Shown one piece after another: positions 34,216 through 43,043 of a stretch of 64,000 nucleotides of DNA (the first letter of the stretch is position 1; each line of letters starts with the position of its first letter). A program made the translations under genes and the position numbers. Below the pieces are notes generated by a model. It had not been told where the DNA came from. It saw nothing but the letters and a program-made list of their open reading frames with translations, and did not search any database. The stretch is from Chthonomonas sp. (GTDB lineage Bacteria; Armatimonadota; Fimbriimonadia; Fimbriimonadales; Fimbriimonadaceae): contig JAEURP010000014.1 in NCBI GenBank assembly GCA_016788585.1, positions 47,949-111,948 on the forward strand, written 5' to 3'.

Positions 34216-34260
34216 GATTTTCGCCTCAAAGTTGAACCAATTTATGCCGATAGATTAATC

Positions 34261-35850
34261 GTGCACCTGGCTCGAATCGGCGTTGTGTTTGCCTCAGAAG
34301 ATCCGTACTCGTCGTGGTATGGCGAGGCACTGGCTCACACCGGCCTCTTGTTCGAACCGATTACCGACTTTTCGTACGACAATCTCCTGAAGTACGACGC
34401 TGTTCTCTTGTGCGGTCACGGGAAATTCGATGACACCGAGATGCTCCACCGCTGGCTCGATGAGGGTCGGCGTACACTCGTCGTGAGCGGTGGTTCTTGG
34501 GGACTCGAGAAACTGCTAGGGCTTCAGGCCACCAATTCGCGCTTTACCAAAGGTGAAGTTCGAGCCGAGTCTTCGCCTTTGTGGCCGGAAGGCGAAAGAA
34601 GTGCGCTGTTTACCGGCGGCACGCGTACTAGGGCCGGGGCCGCCAAGACCCTGATCACAACGGCCGAGGGGCTTGTCGGCGTCAGCCAGCATGGATCAGC
34701 TTGGTTCGTGAGCCCCCACGTTGGTCAAACATTGGCCTTCTTTCAACTCGGCACGTCAGTCGAGACCCACGCTATCGGCCCAACCGATGGCTCAGCGAGC
34801 TGGGATTCAGGTCCACTGCGGGCTGAATTTGGCACGCGGTTAGAATTCAGTGAGCGGGAAGACAGTCTGTTCCTTACCCCCCACGCCGACATCATTCGAG
34901 AACTCTGGATACGCACGGTTTTGGCAGCGATCGGCTCAACTGGGAAGCGGACAGCCATTCTTTGGCACTTGCCCGGAACTGCCACCCACGGTGGAATCAT
35001 CTCCTTGGATTGTGATGTTAGCAACCCATCGGTGCTTTTTCAAATCCACGCCGCGCTATCGATGACTGGCGCGAAAACGACCGTCCTCTCACGAGGTGCG
35101 TGCCTGCCACCGGAAGTTTATGCTTGGTTGCGGCAAATGGGCCATGAGGTCGGGCTGAGCTTTCACGAATCATGGAGGACCGAGAAGGCGAAGGTCGCGA
35201 TTACCAGTCTCACCCGGATCGCCGGCGGCCAAGTATTCACGGCAAGCCTTGCCGATGGAGCTTGGAATGGCCTAATGCAGCCCTATGAGGCCCTGGCACA
35301 GTGCGGCGTCCATACTGTTCTCAGCAAAGGTGGGACCGAGCGCGGAACCTCCGGCTTTTTGTTTGGCACCTCGCATCCCTTCGTGGCAAAGCCGACTCCA
35401 GTGGTGGAAATCCCATACCAAACCTTTGACGGGCATCGCGACGAGCGCGTGATCGAGCCAGCGAAGCACCGCCACGGAATCTTGCACAGCATTATTCGCC
35501 TGTCGACCGTGCAGGATGAAACTGGGTTTTCGGAGCTAAAACGTTGGGCTTCGCTACTGCGGCAATCCGGGGCGGATTTCTTTACGGCAGAGCGACTGAC
35601 CACGTTCGAGCGCGCACGCCGAGCGGCACGTGTCAGACGGGAACGTGATGGATCGTTCTTGATCGAGTCGGATAGTGCCCTAGGCACGATTACGGTTATG
35701 GTGCAAGGTCGAGATATCTCGGCCGAAGCCGGTCGCAAAGCCGCCCAGGTCGTTCGGCGCTATGGTCATGACTTCACGGCGCTTCCTCTGGAACTAGGTG
35801 AAAGCCGCTCCGGCTCGTTCCTGTTGACAGAAGATCGAAAGGCGGCCTAG
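34261..35850 (+). CDS. hypothetical 529-residue protein, possible polysaccharide-deacetylase-like fold
   Basis: The N-terminal 200 residues resemble a Rossmann/glutamine-amidotransferase-like sandwich (YDAVLLCGHGKFDDTEMLH, TLVVSGGSWGLEKL). Residues 250-420 contain ISLDCDVSN, GAKTTVLSRG and GHEVGLSFHESW, which recall NodB-type polysaccharide deacetylases, but the full set of catalytic residues is not clear. There is no signal peptide. It starts with GTG 34261 and converges on the next gene, overlapping it by four bases. The function is open. Confidence 0.5.
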   Translation: MHLARIGVVFASEDPYSSWYGEALAHTGLLFEPITDFSYDNLLKYDAVLLCGHGKFDDTEMLHRWLDEGRRTLVVSGGSWGLEKLLGLQATNSRFTKGEVRAESSPLWPEGERSALFTGGTRTRAGAAKTLITTAEGLVGVSQHGSAWFVSPHVGQTLAFFQLGTSVETHAIGPTDGSASWDSGPLRAEFGTRLEFSEREDSLFLTPHADIIRELWIRTVLAAIGSTGKRTAILWHLPGTATHGGIISLDCDVSNPSVLFQIHAALSMTGAKTTVLSRGACLPPEVYAWLRQMGHEVGLSFHESWRTEKAKVAITSLTRIAGGQVFTASLADGAWNGLMQPYEALAQCGVHTVLSKGGTERGTSGFLFGTSHPFVAKPTPVVEIPYQTFDGHRDERVIEPAKHRHGILHSIIRLSTVQDETGFSELKRWASLLRQSGADFFTAERLTTFERARRAARVRRERDGSFLIESDSALGTITVMVQGRDISAEAGRKAAQVVRRYGHDFTALPLELGESRSGSFLLTEDRKAA

Positions 35851-36317
35851 GCCCACCCGAAGGAGCCGCCAATTTCTCGGCGAATACCGCGAAGCGCGAA
35901 AGCGTACTCCTCGAAGTCGTCGCTCAACTCACGAAAAATGGGAGCTTCTCGGTCGTGGGGCGGCATATCGAAGAGGCTGACCAGATGGTAGGACTCCTTT
36001 CCTTGCCGGGCAGGCTCATCGACCTCTTTCGCGATGTACTCAGGAAACAATCCGCTCCAGAAAAGTAGAAAGTCCCCGATGTGCCGATGGACTTGGCGCT
36101 CGCGCTCAAATGACTGGGCGTTCTGCGCAACATCGCCCTCAGGAAGCATTTCATTCAGCGTTTGCAGACGAACCCCGGCCGAATCGCGCAAAGCGAATAG
36201 TTGGTCGGTCCGCATGAATCGGATGAGCAGATCGGTGATGTACGCTTCGACAACCGGATCGACTCCGGGAACCTCTCGGCGGACAATCTCGGCAAAGAAT
36301 TCGTTCAAAGACGGCAA
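35847..36317 (-). CDS. hypothetical 156-residue protein
   Basis: This acidic, helical, soluble protein begins with LPSLNEFFAEIVRRE from a TTG start. It contains LLFWSGLFPEYI and YHLVSLFDMPPHD. I recognise no family. The 3' end overlaps the convergent neighbour by four bases. Confidence 0.55.
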   Translation of the reverse strand: MPSLNEFFAEIVRREVPGVDPVVEAYITDLLIRFMRTDQLFALRDSAGVRLQTLNEMLPEGDVAQNAQSFERERQVHRHIGDFLLFWSGLFPEYIAKEVDEPARQGKESYHLVSLFDMPPHDREAPIFRELSDDFEEYAFALRGIRREIGGSFGWA

Positions 36318-36430
36318 TTTGGGACCTCTATTAGCTGTTGTTCCGTGTTTTAGACGGGTTCGGTGGTAGTTTGGTGATGTTCGATTGGGACCAATTCCCA
36401 GACAGAAGCGTCAAACTATTGAAGCCAGCA

Positions 36431-37321
36431 ATGATCCGATGCAACCGGTGCCAAACCCAGAATCCCGATGAAGCGAAGTTCTGCTTTAAGTGCGGTACCG
36501 CATTACCCAGTCCCGTCGCACCTGGGGCCACCGTTATCCAGCCGCCAAATTCGACCCAAAGGACATTGATCTTTGGCTTGCTTGCTACGGCGCTTCTCGT
36601 CGCTGGCCTCGCCATCGGCGCAAGCGGACTCTTCCAGTCGTGGAGCAAGGCGCCTCCTTCTGGAGTAACGGCAAAGCGCGCCGATGCGCCGCCGCCGTCC
36701 CTGCTAGAGATTCGCAAGGACGCTCCCTCGGGGGTGCTTCAGCGTGGCCAGAAGGGCATGCCGCTTGAGATTCGCGAGTGGCTCGAGCACCTAGAACGAA
36801 CTGAGAAGCAACGGCGCGATCTTTCCCTCAGGCAGATCGGCTCGTTCATGGCGACCATGGCGACCCTTCAAGTGGCCGGAATTCAAGATGTACTCGGCGA
36901 CCTCATGGGCGATGCGAGCGAGATTGAAGGCGACCAAAAGCCATCGAGCGCCGACAAGGTGCATGGAGAGGTGGAAGAAGCTCGAACTGCTTGGCGTAAC
37001 CTGCGAGAACAGTTTGAGGCCAAACCTCCGCCCACTGAATGCGTTCCAATCCGGGCTAAGTATGAGGTCGCCCTTCGGGAAACGAGCGGCATGATGATGG
37101 ATCTCATGAATGCCCTCGATCGCGCTATGAGCAGCAGCGACCCCGAGGAGATGAAGCAAGTGGTTTCGGAACTCACGGCAATGAAAGGCAAGAGTGCGCC
37201 TATTGATCAGGCAGGCGGCGAGACAGACGCGCTAGTCGCGGAAATTTGCCGCAAGTACGAAACGCCCAAGTGGTTCAGCATCGCCAGAGACATTGGCGGC
37301 GGCGGGATGATGGGTCTGTGA
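36431..37321 (+). CDS. zinc-ribbon membrane protein
   Basis: This 296-residue protein begins with a double-cysteine zinc ribbon (CNRCQ ... CFKCGTALP), then one transmembrane helix (TLIFGLLATALLVAGLAIGA) and an extracytoplasmic helical domain of about 220 residues with no known family. Cytosolic zinc ribbons of this type are common at the N-terminus of small bacterial membrane proteins. Its stop overlaps the GTG of the SprT-like gene (GTGA), so the two are co-translated. Confidence 0.65.
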   Translation: MIRCNRCQTQNPDEAKFCFKCGTALPSPVAPGATVIQPPNSTQRTLIFGLLATALLVAGLAIGASGLFQSWSKAPPSGVTAKRADAPPPSLLEIRKDAPSGVLQRGQKGMPLEIREWLEHLERTEKQRRDLSLRQIGSFMATMATLQVAGIQDVLGDLMGDASEIEGDQKPSSADKVHGEVEEARTAWRNLREQFEAKPPPTECVPIRAKYEVALRETSGMMMDLMNALDRAMSSSDPEEMKQVVSELTAMKGKSAPIDQAGGETDALVAEICRKYETPKWFSIARDIGGGGMMGL

Positions 37322-37797
37322 GATTCAACTCGGCTCTGGATCAACTGGCATATGCCATTCTCGCCGAGCTCCTTCGCGACTACCCACTTCCTAAACCACC
37401 AGCCATCGTCTGGCGGCGCTACCGCACCACCGCTGGAACCGCCGACTACAACACTTGGACAATCAACCTCAGCGCTGTCGTCCTAGACGACGAAGCCAAA
37501 CTCGACTCTACGCTCCGCCACGAATATGCTCACCTCTTGACCTTTGCGCGATACGGCCCCAAGCATGGTCGCGGACATGGGCCTGCGTGGCGCTCGGTCA
37601 TGCAAGAGATGGGGCAGACGCCCGACGTTCGACACTGTTACTCCGCCCAGCGCAACCAAAAGAGGCAGGTAGTGATCTACAAGTGCCTGCGATGCGGCGA
37701 GCACATTTCCCGTCACCGCCGCCTTCCCAGGCGTCGCAAGTACGCCCATATCAATTGCGGTGGCTTGATTCAATTTGTTGAAGTACAAGCCGCCTAA
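37318..37797 (+). CDS. SprT-like zinc metalloprotein
   Basis: This 159-residue protein belongs to the SprT/Spartan-like family. It has HEYAH (68-72) as the metal site, a third ligand in HGPAW (about 87-91), and a C-terminal zinc ribbon (CLRCGEH ... INCGG). Family members are putative proteases; eukaryotic Spartan cleaves DNA-protein crosslinks, while the bacterial role is not settled. The GTG start overlaps the stop of the zinc-ribbon membrane protein. Confidence 0.8.
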   Translation: MRFNSALDQLAYAILAELLRDYPLPKPPAIVWRRYRTTAGTADYNTWTINLSAVVLDDEAKLDSTLRHEYAHLLTFARYGPKHGRGHGPAWRSVMQEMGQTPDVRHCYSAQRNQKRQVVIYKCLRCGEHISRHRRLPRRRKYAHINCGGLIQFVEVQAA

Positions 37798-37836
37798 GCA
37801 AAACTATGAACAATTCATGACGTAGAACATTTCGTT

Positions 37837-39417
37837 GTGTGGATAGCCTCAGCGGAACGGTGCCGTGAAATGGACCAAATTGCGTCCAACGAGTACGGCG
37901 TTCCGGCGATGGTTCTCATGGAACGCGCGGGTATCGCGGTTTTCGAAGCGATCAAAGAGATGCTGCCTTGTCCAGGCCGCATCTTTGTTCTTTGTGGGAG
38001 AGGGAATAACGGCGGCGATGGCTTCGTCGTTGCTCGACTAGCTCACGAGGCTGGTTACGAAATCGAAGTCCTGGTCGCCGCTCGCGAATTGGAGCTTCGC
38101 GAAGATGCACGCACTCAACTCGCAATCAGCCGCGCGCAGGGTGTGCAGCCGACATTCGTCGACGATCCATGCTGGCACCGGCGACTCGACTGCCTCGGCG
38201 CCTTTGACCTCGTGGTCGACGCACTTTTGGGGACGGGCGCCCGCGGAGAAATCGCGGGACATATTGCAGAAGCGATTCAAGCCATTAATCGAAGCGGCGT
38301 GCCCGCCATCAGCGTCGACATACCCAGCGGCATCGAAACCGACACCGGCGAAGACTTGGGGGAAAGCGTTTGGGCACTGCGCACGATCACTTTCGGGGTG
38401 CCAAAACCATTTCTCTTTCAGGGCATTGGAATGGAGCATGCGGGGTACTGGACAGTCGCCGATATTGGCTACCCATCGGCCGTCCTTCAAACGCCGACCG
38501 ATGCTCGACTCATCGATGAAGATTGGGTCGCCGACGTGATTCCAGCGCGAATGCGAACCGGGCACAAGAGAGACAACGGGCACGTCCTCATCATTGCCGG
38601 AAGCCATACGATGCCCGGTGCCGCGGCTCTCGCCTGCCGGGGAGCCTTGCGATCCGGTGCTGGCCTCGTGACGCTGGCCTCGGTCCAAAGCACTTGCGAC
38701 ATCGTTAGCTCTCAGCTTCCCGAGATCATCCGGATACCACTGCCCGACACCGACGGATTTCTGAATCGAGATGCCGCTATCGCTCTGCGCGGCGTCGAAG
38801 CAGACGGCGCAGTCATTGGGCCCGGATTGGGCCAAGCAGAACCCGTCCGAGAATTCCTGTCCGAGCTCTTTGCCACTTGGAACATTCCCAGTTGCGTGGA
38901 TGCTGATGCCCTAAACGCTATCGCCGCTGGCGTCGCTCCTCCCAAATCGCCGTGCGTGATGACTCCGCACCCCGGCGAGATGGGGCGACTCCTCGGATGT
39001 AGCGTCGCCGAGATTCAAAGCGACCGTTTCCGAACAGTCTCCGAGGCCGCCGAAAAGTTCGGGGCGACCGTCGTCCTCAAAGGCCCGCACACGATTGTCG
39101 GCTTGCTTGGCAAGCCACTCAGCGTCAACCCAACCGGAAATAGCGGCATGGCGTCGGCTGGTATGGGCGACGTCCTCAGCGGACTCATCGGCACCATGCT
39201 CGCCCAGGATCTTCCGCCTTATTGCGGAGCGATGGCGGCGATTTATTGGCATGGCCTTGCCGCCGATATTTGTCAAGAGGTCATCGGCCAAGTCGGCTAT
39301 CTCGCCTCCGATGTCGCCGACTCGTTACCGGCGGCCCGTGCTAAGCTAACGTCGTCATGCGAAGCCCGTTCGCGCGTGCGATCCTTGCCCTTTCCCTGTT
39401 CCTATTCAGCTTCGTAG
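37837..39417 (+). CDS. nnr: bifunctional NAD(P)HX epimerase/dehydratase
   Basis: This 526-residue repair enzyme restores hydrated NAD(P)H. The YjeF-N epimerase domain (1-215) has LCGRGNNGGDGFVVARL. The C-terminal ADP-dependent dehydratase domain (about 230-505) shows HVLIIAGSHTMPGAAALA, VIGPGLGQ, CVMTPHPGEMGRLL, VVLKGPHTI and the signature NSGMASAGMGDVLSG. The last 20 codons overlap the start of the next gene by 61 bases in another frame, and the C-terminal residues there look unconserved, so the ancestral stop was probably lost. Confidence 0.92.
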   Translation: MWIASAERCREMDQIASNEYGVPAMVLMERAGIAVFEAIKEMLPCPGRIFVLCGRGNNGGDGFVVARLAHEAGYEIEVLVAARELELREDARTQLAISRAQGVQPTFVDDPCWHRRLDCLGAFDLVVDALLGTGARGEIAGHIAEAIQAINRSGVPAISVDIPSGIETDTGEDLGESVWALRTITFGVPKPFLFQGIGMEHAGYWTVADIGYPSAVLQTPTDARLIDEDWVADVIPARMRTGHKRDNGHVLIIAGSHTMPGAAALACRGALRSGAGLVTLASVQSTCDIVSSQLPEIIRIPLPDTDGFLNRDAAIALRGVEADGAVIGPGLGQAEPVREFLSELFATWNIPSCVDADALNAIAAGVAPPKSPCVMTPHPGEMGRLLGCSVAEIQSDRFRTVSEAAEKFGATVVLKGPHTIVGLLGKPLSVNPTGNSGMASAGMGDVLSGLIGTMLAQDLPPYCGAMAAIYWHGLAADICQEVIGQVGYLASDVADSLPAARAKLTSSCEARSRVRSLPFPCSYSAS

Positions 39418-40529
39418 CCCTTGCCCAGGTAAAGGTCGCCTTTCCCGGAGTTGGTGAATGGGAAGCGTGGATCGGCCCCGGCTCACCCGGCGGAAAATCC
39501 ACATTCAAATCGAAAGGCGAGACCGTTCAATTGCCCCTCGCTGGTACCAACAACGAGGACTTGGTGAACGCCTATGACGGCTCGACAGGCAATCAGGCAA
39601 GCAAGAAGCTCGATGACATCGACGACGTTTGGCGAGTGACCACGGGTGAATTCAAGTCGGTTGCCTCGATCTATGTCGAGGTCACCCATAAAGGAGCACC
39701 AGTCGCGGCCGCCAATGTCAGCCTAAAGAGCAAAGCCCGTACTCAACAGATTCTCCTTACGCCCTCACAAAAAGGAAGACTCAACTTCAAGAACGTAGTC
39801 GCAGGGCCCATCGAAATCACCGTTTCCACTTCTAAAGACGGCAAACCTGTGAGCATCCCCAAGCAAGTCTTCGACCTCAATCTGACCCGAGAGCAGAAGG
39901 AGCCGGTTTTTCGAATCGCCGTCGCCGAAGACGTCGACACGGTTACGGCGGCAGCCACCACCAAAGAACCAACCGCGCCAAAACCCGGCGAAGTCACCAC
40001 GCCGTTCTTCCGCATCCTACAGATGCTGCTCGGACTTGGTGCCATCGCGGCCATCGTCTATTTGGTTTGGAAGTTCCTTCCCGGCGCGAAGCCCAAGATC
40101 GATGAACAACTCGGCAAACTTGGCGTTCAAATCCCCGAAGATCAGCCCGTGGACCCCGATCCGCCCGCCGCTCCGGCCCCCGCGCCAGCTCCGGTAGAGC
40201 AGATCATTCTCGACAATAGCGCTCCGGCCCCGGCTCCGGTCCACAGCATTTCGGAGCCCACTCTAGTTGGCCCTGCCGGAAGGCTCGAAATCCCCGAAGG
40301 CACCTCACTCCTCACTCGAGAAGAATCCGATGGGCTCTACATCGCCTCCACAACCGTCAGCCGCAAACACGCCGAGCTCATTAGAAACCAAAACTTGATC
40401 ATCCTGCGCGACCTTGGCAGCACCAACGGCACATTTGTGAACGGCGAGCGAATCACCGCCGACACGACCCTCAAAAACGGCGACCGAGTTCAGTTCGGCG
40501 ACGTCCAGTTTGTCGTGGAGGGAATCTAG
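39357..40529 (+). CDS. membrane protein with C-terminal FHA domain
   Basis: This 390-residue protein has a signal peptide (ILALSLFLFSFVALAQ), an extracytoplasmic beta-rich region, one transmembrane helix (LLGLGAIAAIVYLVWKFL, about 220-240), a Pro/Ala-rich linker, and a cytosolic FHA domain (about 295-388) with the phosphothreonine-site residues in TTVSRKHAELI and LGSTNGTFVNGERI. FHA domains bind phosphothreonine on partner proteins. The start overlaps the nnr gene by 61 bases, and the stop directly abuts the next FHA gene. Confidence 0.8.
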   Translation: MRSPFARAILALSLFLFSFVALAQVKVAFPGVGEWEAWIGPGSPGGKSTFKSKGETVQLPLAGTNNEDLVNAYDGSTGNQASKKLDDIDDVWRVTTGEFKSVASIYVEVTHKGAPVAAANVSLKSKARTQQILLTPSQKGRLNFKNVVAGPIEITVSTSKDGKPVSIPKQVFDLNLTREQKEPVFRIAVAEDVDTVTAAATTKEPTAPKPGEVTTPFFRILQMLLGLGAIAAIVYLVWKFLPGAKPKIDEQLGKLGVQIPEDQPVDPDPPAAPAPAPAPVEQIILDNSAPAPAPVHSISEPTLVGPAGRLEIPEGTSLLTREESDGLYIASTTVSRKHAELIRNQNLIILRDLGSTNGTFVNGERITADTTLKNGDRVQFGDVQFVVEGI

Positions 40530-41783
40530 TTGTATCGCGCCATGGTGCTGGCCATCGCCGGCCTCGCCGGTGGCGCGCTTGCTTTCTTCATCCGCGAGCC
40601 GTTCGTCCCGCCGCTCTCGGATTTCGTCAGTTACCGGTCATGGGAAACGTTTACCGGCCTCGCCCTTGGCGCGCTGATCGGGCTCTTTCTTGGTCTCGTT
40701 TCGGGTTACTTTCAAGGCTCGACGAAGCACATGACGAAGGGCGCCCTGCTTGGCGGCATGATTGGTGCCGCGGCGGGCTCGGTCGGCATCGGATTCGGCA
40801 ATGTCCTTTACGGCATCACCGGCATCCGCTTCCTGGGGTGGGCGATCATGGGCGGCGTCATCGGCCTCGCCGAGGGCGCGGTGGGCATGAGCTGGAAGCG
40901 CGCCTACTACGGCCTCATCGGTGGGATTCTCGGCGGTGCGTTAGGAGGCTTTCTCTTCGATGTCGTCGGCACCCTTTTCGGCCCCACGTTGGTCTCGATG
41001 CAGCGCGCCGAGCAGGCCGAAATCGGCACGATCCCCCGCGCGATTGGGTTCAGCGTGACCGGTCTTGGCATCGGTCTCCTCATTGGTGTCGTCGAAGCGA
41101 TCGCCCGCAAGGCTTGGGTCCGCCTTGTTCTCGGTCGTAATGAAGGCAAAGATTGGCCCATCGACGCCGCCCAGACCTTTCTCGGCCGCGCCGAAGATGC
41201 CCACGTCCCCTTGCGCGGCGACATGAACGTGGCGCCCTTCCACGCCTGCATCCGCAAGGAGGGCCCAGGCTGGATGATCTACGACATGCAAACGCCCATC
41301 GGCATCGCGGTCAACGGCCAACCAACCCGCCAAGCCACTCTCAATCATGGCGACACGTTCCAGATCGGCACGTACACATTGCAATTTATGCTCAAAGGCG
41401 CGCCATCTCCAATTGCCGCACCCTACACCCCAAACCCCGCACCCCAATCAGCCACCCCAAACCCCACCGTCCAACAAGCCCCAATACCCCACACCCCATC
41501 CCCCACACCCCAATTGGTCGCCACCTCCGGCCCCCTCGCCGGCCAATCATTCCCGATCCACGGCGCGATCGAGGTCGGCCGAGAGTCCGGCCCCATCCCG
41601 CTCGGCTTCGACGCTCAAGTCTCCCGCCGCCACGCCCGCATCGAGGCCACGCCGCAAGGCATCCAAGTCACCGACCTCGGCTCCACGAACGGAACCCAAG
41701 TCAACGGCGTCCCCATACAAAGCCAAATCGCAAAAACCGGCGAGACCATCACCATCGGTCACACGATTTTTCGGGTTGAGTAG
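40530..41783 (+). CDS. polytopic membrane protein with two FHA-type domains
   Basis: This 417-residue protein has an N-terminal half of glycine-rich transmembrane helices (GALLGGMIGAAAGSVGIGF, AYYGLIGGILGGALGGFLF). A degenerate FHA-like domain follows (about 215-290, with NHGDTFQIG), then a Pro-rich linker encoded by drifting CACCCCAA repeats (41,423-41,513), then a complete FHA domain (VSRRHARIE, LGSTNGTQVNG). The start is TTG 40530, directly after the previous stop. It probably works with the preceding FHA protein and the vWA protein at 45.5 kb in a phosphothreonine-based membrane signalling complex. Confidence 0.75.
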   Translation: MYRAMVLAIAGLAGGALAFFIREPFVPPLSDFVSYRSWETFTGLALGALIGLFLGLVSGYFQGSTKHMTKGALLGGMIGAAAGSVGIGFGNVLYGITGIRFLGWAIMGGVIGLAEGAVGMSWKRAYYGLIGGILGGALGGFLFDVVGTLFGPTLVSMQRAEQAEIGTIPRAIGFSVTGLGIGLLIGVVEAIARKAWVRLVLGRNEGKDWPIDAAQTFLGRAEDAHVPLRGDMNVAPFHACIRKEGPGWMIYDMQTPIGIAVNGQPTRQATLNHGDTFQIGTYTLQFMLKGAPSPIAAPYTPNPAPQSATPNPTVQQAPIPHTPSPTPQLVATSGPLAGQSFPIHGAIEVGRESGPIPLGFDAQVSRRHARIEATPQGIQVTDLGSTNGTQVNGVPIQSQIAKTGETITIGHTIFRVE

Positions 41784-41911
41784 AGGCCCAAGCTCGCATG
41801 TGCAACCCTTACTGCGCCGTCGATTTACGAGTCGGGGCCGAAGTCATCCAGAGCTTAATAACTAACCTTAAGAAAGTCAAAATCTGACGACCCACACAGC
41901 AAATTTCCTGT
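41784..41911 (+). other. intergenic region before the VKOR gene
   Basis: This is a short, AT-richer gap. I see no gene and no terminator; only the -10 box at its end is notable. Confidence 0.4.
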
Positions 41912-41924
41912 TATAGTAGGTTTT
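41912..41924 (+). promoter_or_regulatory. -10 box TATAGT 7 nt before the VKOR start
   Basis: TATAGT (41912-41917) is followed by AGGTTTT and ATG 41925. The arrangement matches the other leaderless starts and marks 41925, not the later ATG in another frame at 42029, as the real start. Confidence 0.55.
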
Positions 41925-42775
41925 ATGAAGGTTATCGCCGCAATTGCATTGGGCCTCGGCCTTGCCATAGCAATGGCGGTCACATTCAACTACTACGTGC
42001 CGTTTTTGCCAATGTGCTCTAGTGGGCAATGCCAGAGAACCTTTACTGCTCCAGGCAGCCACTTTTCGGTGTGCCTATAAGTGCGCTAGGTGTCTTCTTC
42101 TGGATTCTCCAAGTAGGGTTACTATCGAATCCTCGTGCTGGAGCTTCGAATAGCCAGTTCGCGCTAACTTTAGCCGGGTTCATTGGGACGGTGTGGCTCC
42201 TCGCCTACAGCCACCTCGAACTCAAGACACTCTGCTTCTTTTGCGCATGGCATGCTGTTACCGTTTTTGTTTTCGCCTTCGCTAGTTTTAAGGGTGGGCT
42301 TAAAGACGGTGGGTTTTGGCGTATACCGACGGTCAGCGTCGCTACCGTTCTATTTCTGTCAGGGTTTGCATTTGCTGGAAGAAACTTTCTTTTCAACACC
42401 CGACCCGAGCCAATCGCTATTACTTCTGCAGACTTCGGCCAGCTAGCGAATCGAATGCAGTGGAACGAGGGTGACACTCTCATCTTTTCCAACCCTAATT
42501 GCGGTGGTTGTAAGCCGATCCTCAAGCATGTTTCGACGATGACCACAAAGGGTGTCGATACCATTCAGGTGTTGACTGTGCCGCTATCCAGGAAAGCTGA
42601 AGAGCGCGACATGCTCGTGAAGGCTGGCTATTCAGCTAAAGAACTAGCCCAGAGCCGCGACGCATTTCTTGCGCTTGGGCTCAAGGAGACGCCCACGATC
42701 ATACGCGTTACCAATGGGATGCCGTTGCGGCTCAGCGTGTTACAGTTTGTATGGGAAGCAACCATACAGAAATAG
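41925..42775 (+). pseudogene. VKOR-thioredoxin fusion, frameshifted near 42,032
   Basis: The frame from ATG 41925 encodes a first membrane helix and LPMCSSGQC, the first loop of bacterial vitamin K epoxide reductase homologues, then runs into a stop. The frame from 42,029 continues with CSRQPLFGVPISALGVFFW, three more helices including the CFFC active-site pair (LKTLCFFCAWH), and a thioredoxin-like C-terminal domain with NPNCGGCKP. One missing base at about 42,030-42,035 joins them. VKOR-Trx fusions make disulfides in exported proteins. The next gene encodes an exported cysteine-rich peptide. It is either an assembly error or a recent pseudogene. Confidence 0.7.
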
Positions 42776-42785
42776 GAAAAATGAA

Positions 42786-43016
42786 ATGAAACATAAATAT
42801 ATCTCTAGTTCACTGTCAGCACTCGCGCTTTTGGGCGCTGTTGTTGCCGTTACCATGTTGAGCCAACAGGCGTCTGCATCTGAGACGGGCGGATGTTTCT
42901 GGAACACTAATGAGCAAGGACAGACCTATTGCCACCGGGACAAGTTTGCCTGTCCGCCGACTACCAGCCATTGCAACAGTGCCTGCGCATGCGTCGCAGA
43001 CAACGACCCAGGCTAG
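42786..43016 (+). CDS. exported cysteine-rich peptide
   Basis: This 76-residue precursor has a signal peptide (LSALALLGAVVAVTMLSQQASA) and a mature part of about 44 residues with six cysteines (GGCFW, YCHR, FACPP, SHCNS, SACACV). An even number of cysteines next to a VKOR-thioredoxin gene suggests a disulfide-bonded secreted peptide. It lies 10 bases after the VKOR stop and 27 bases before the next gene. I know no family for it. Confidence 0.65.
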   Translation: MKHKYISSSLSALALLGAVVAVTMLSQQASASETGGCFWNTNEQGQTYCHRDKFACPPTTSHCNSACACVADNDPG

Positions 43017-43043
43017 GTTGCCGTACGAGAGGTACTCCGAAGT

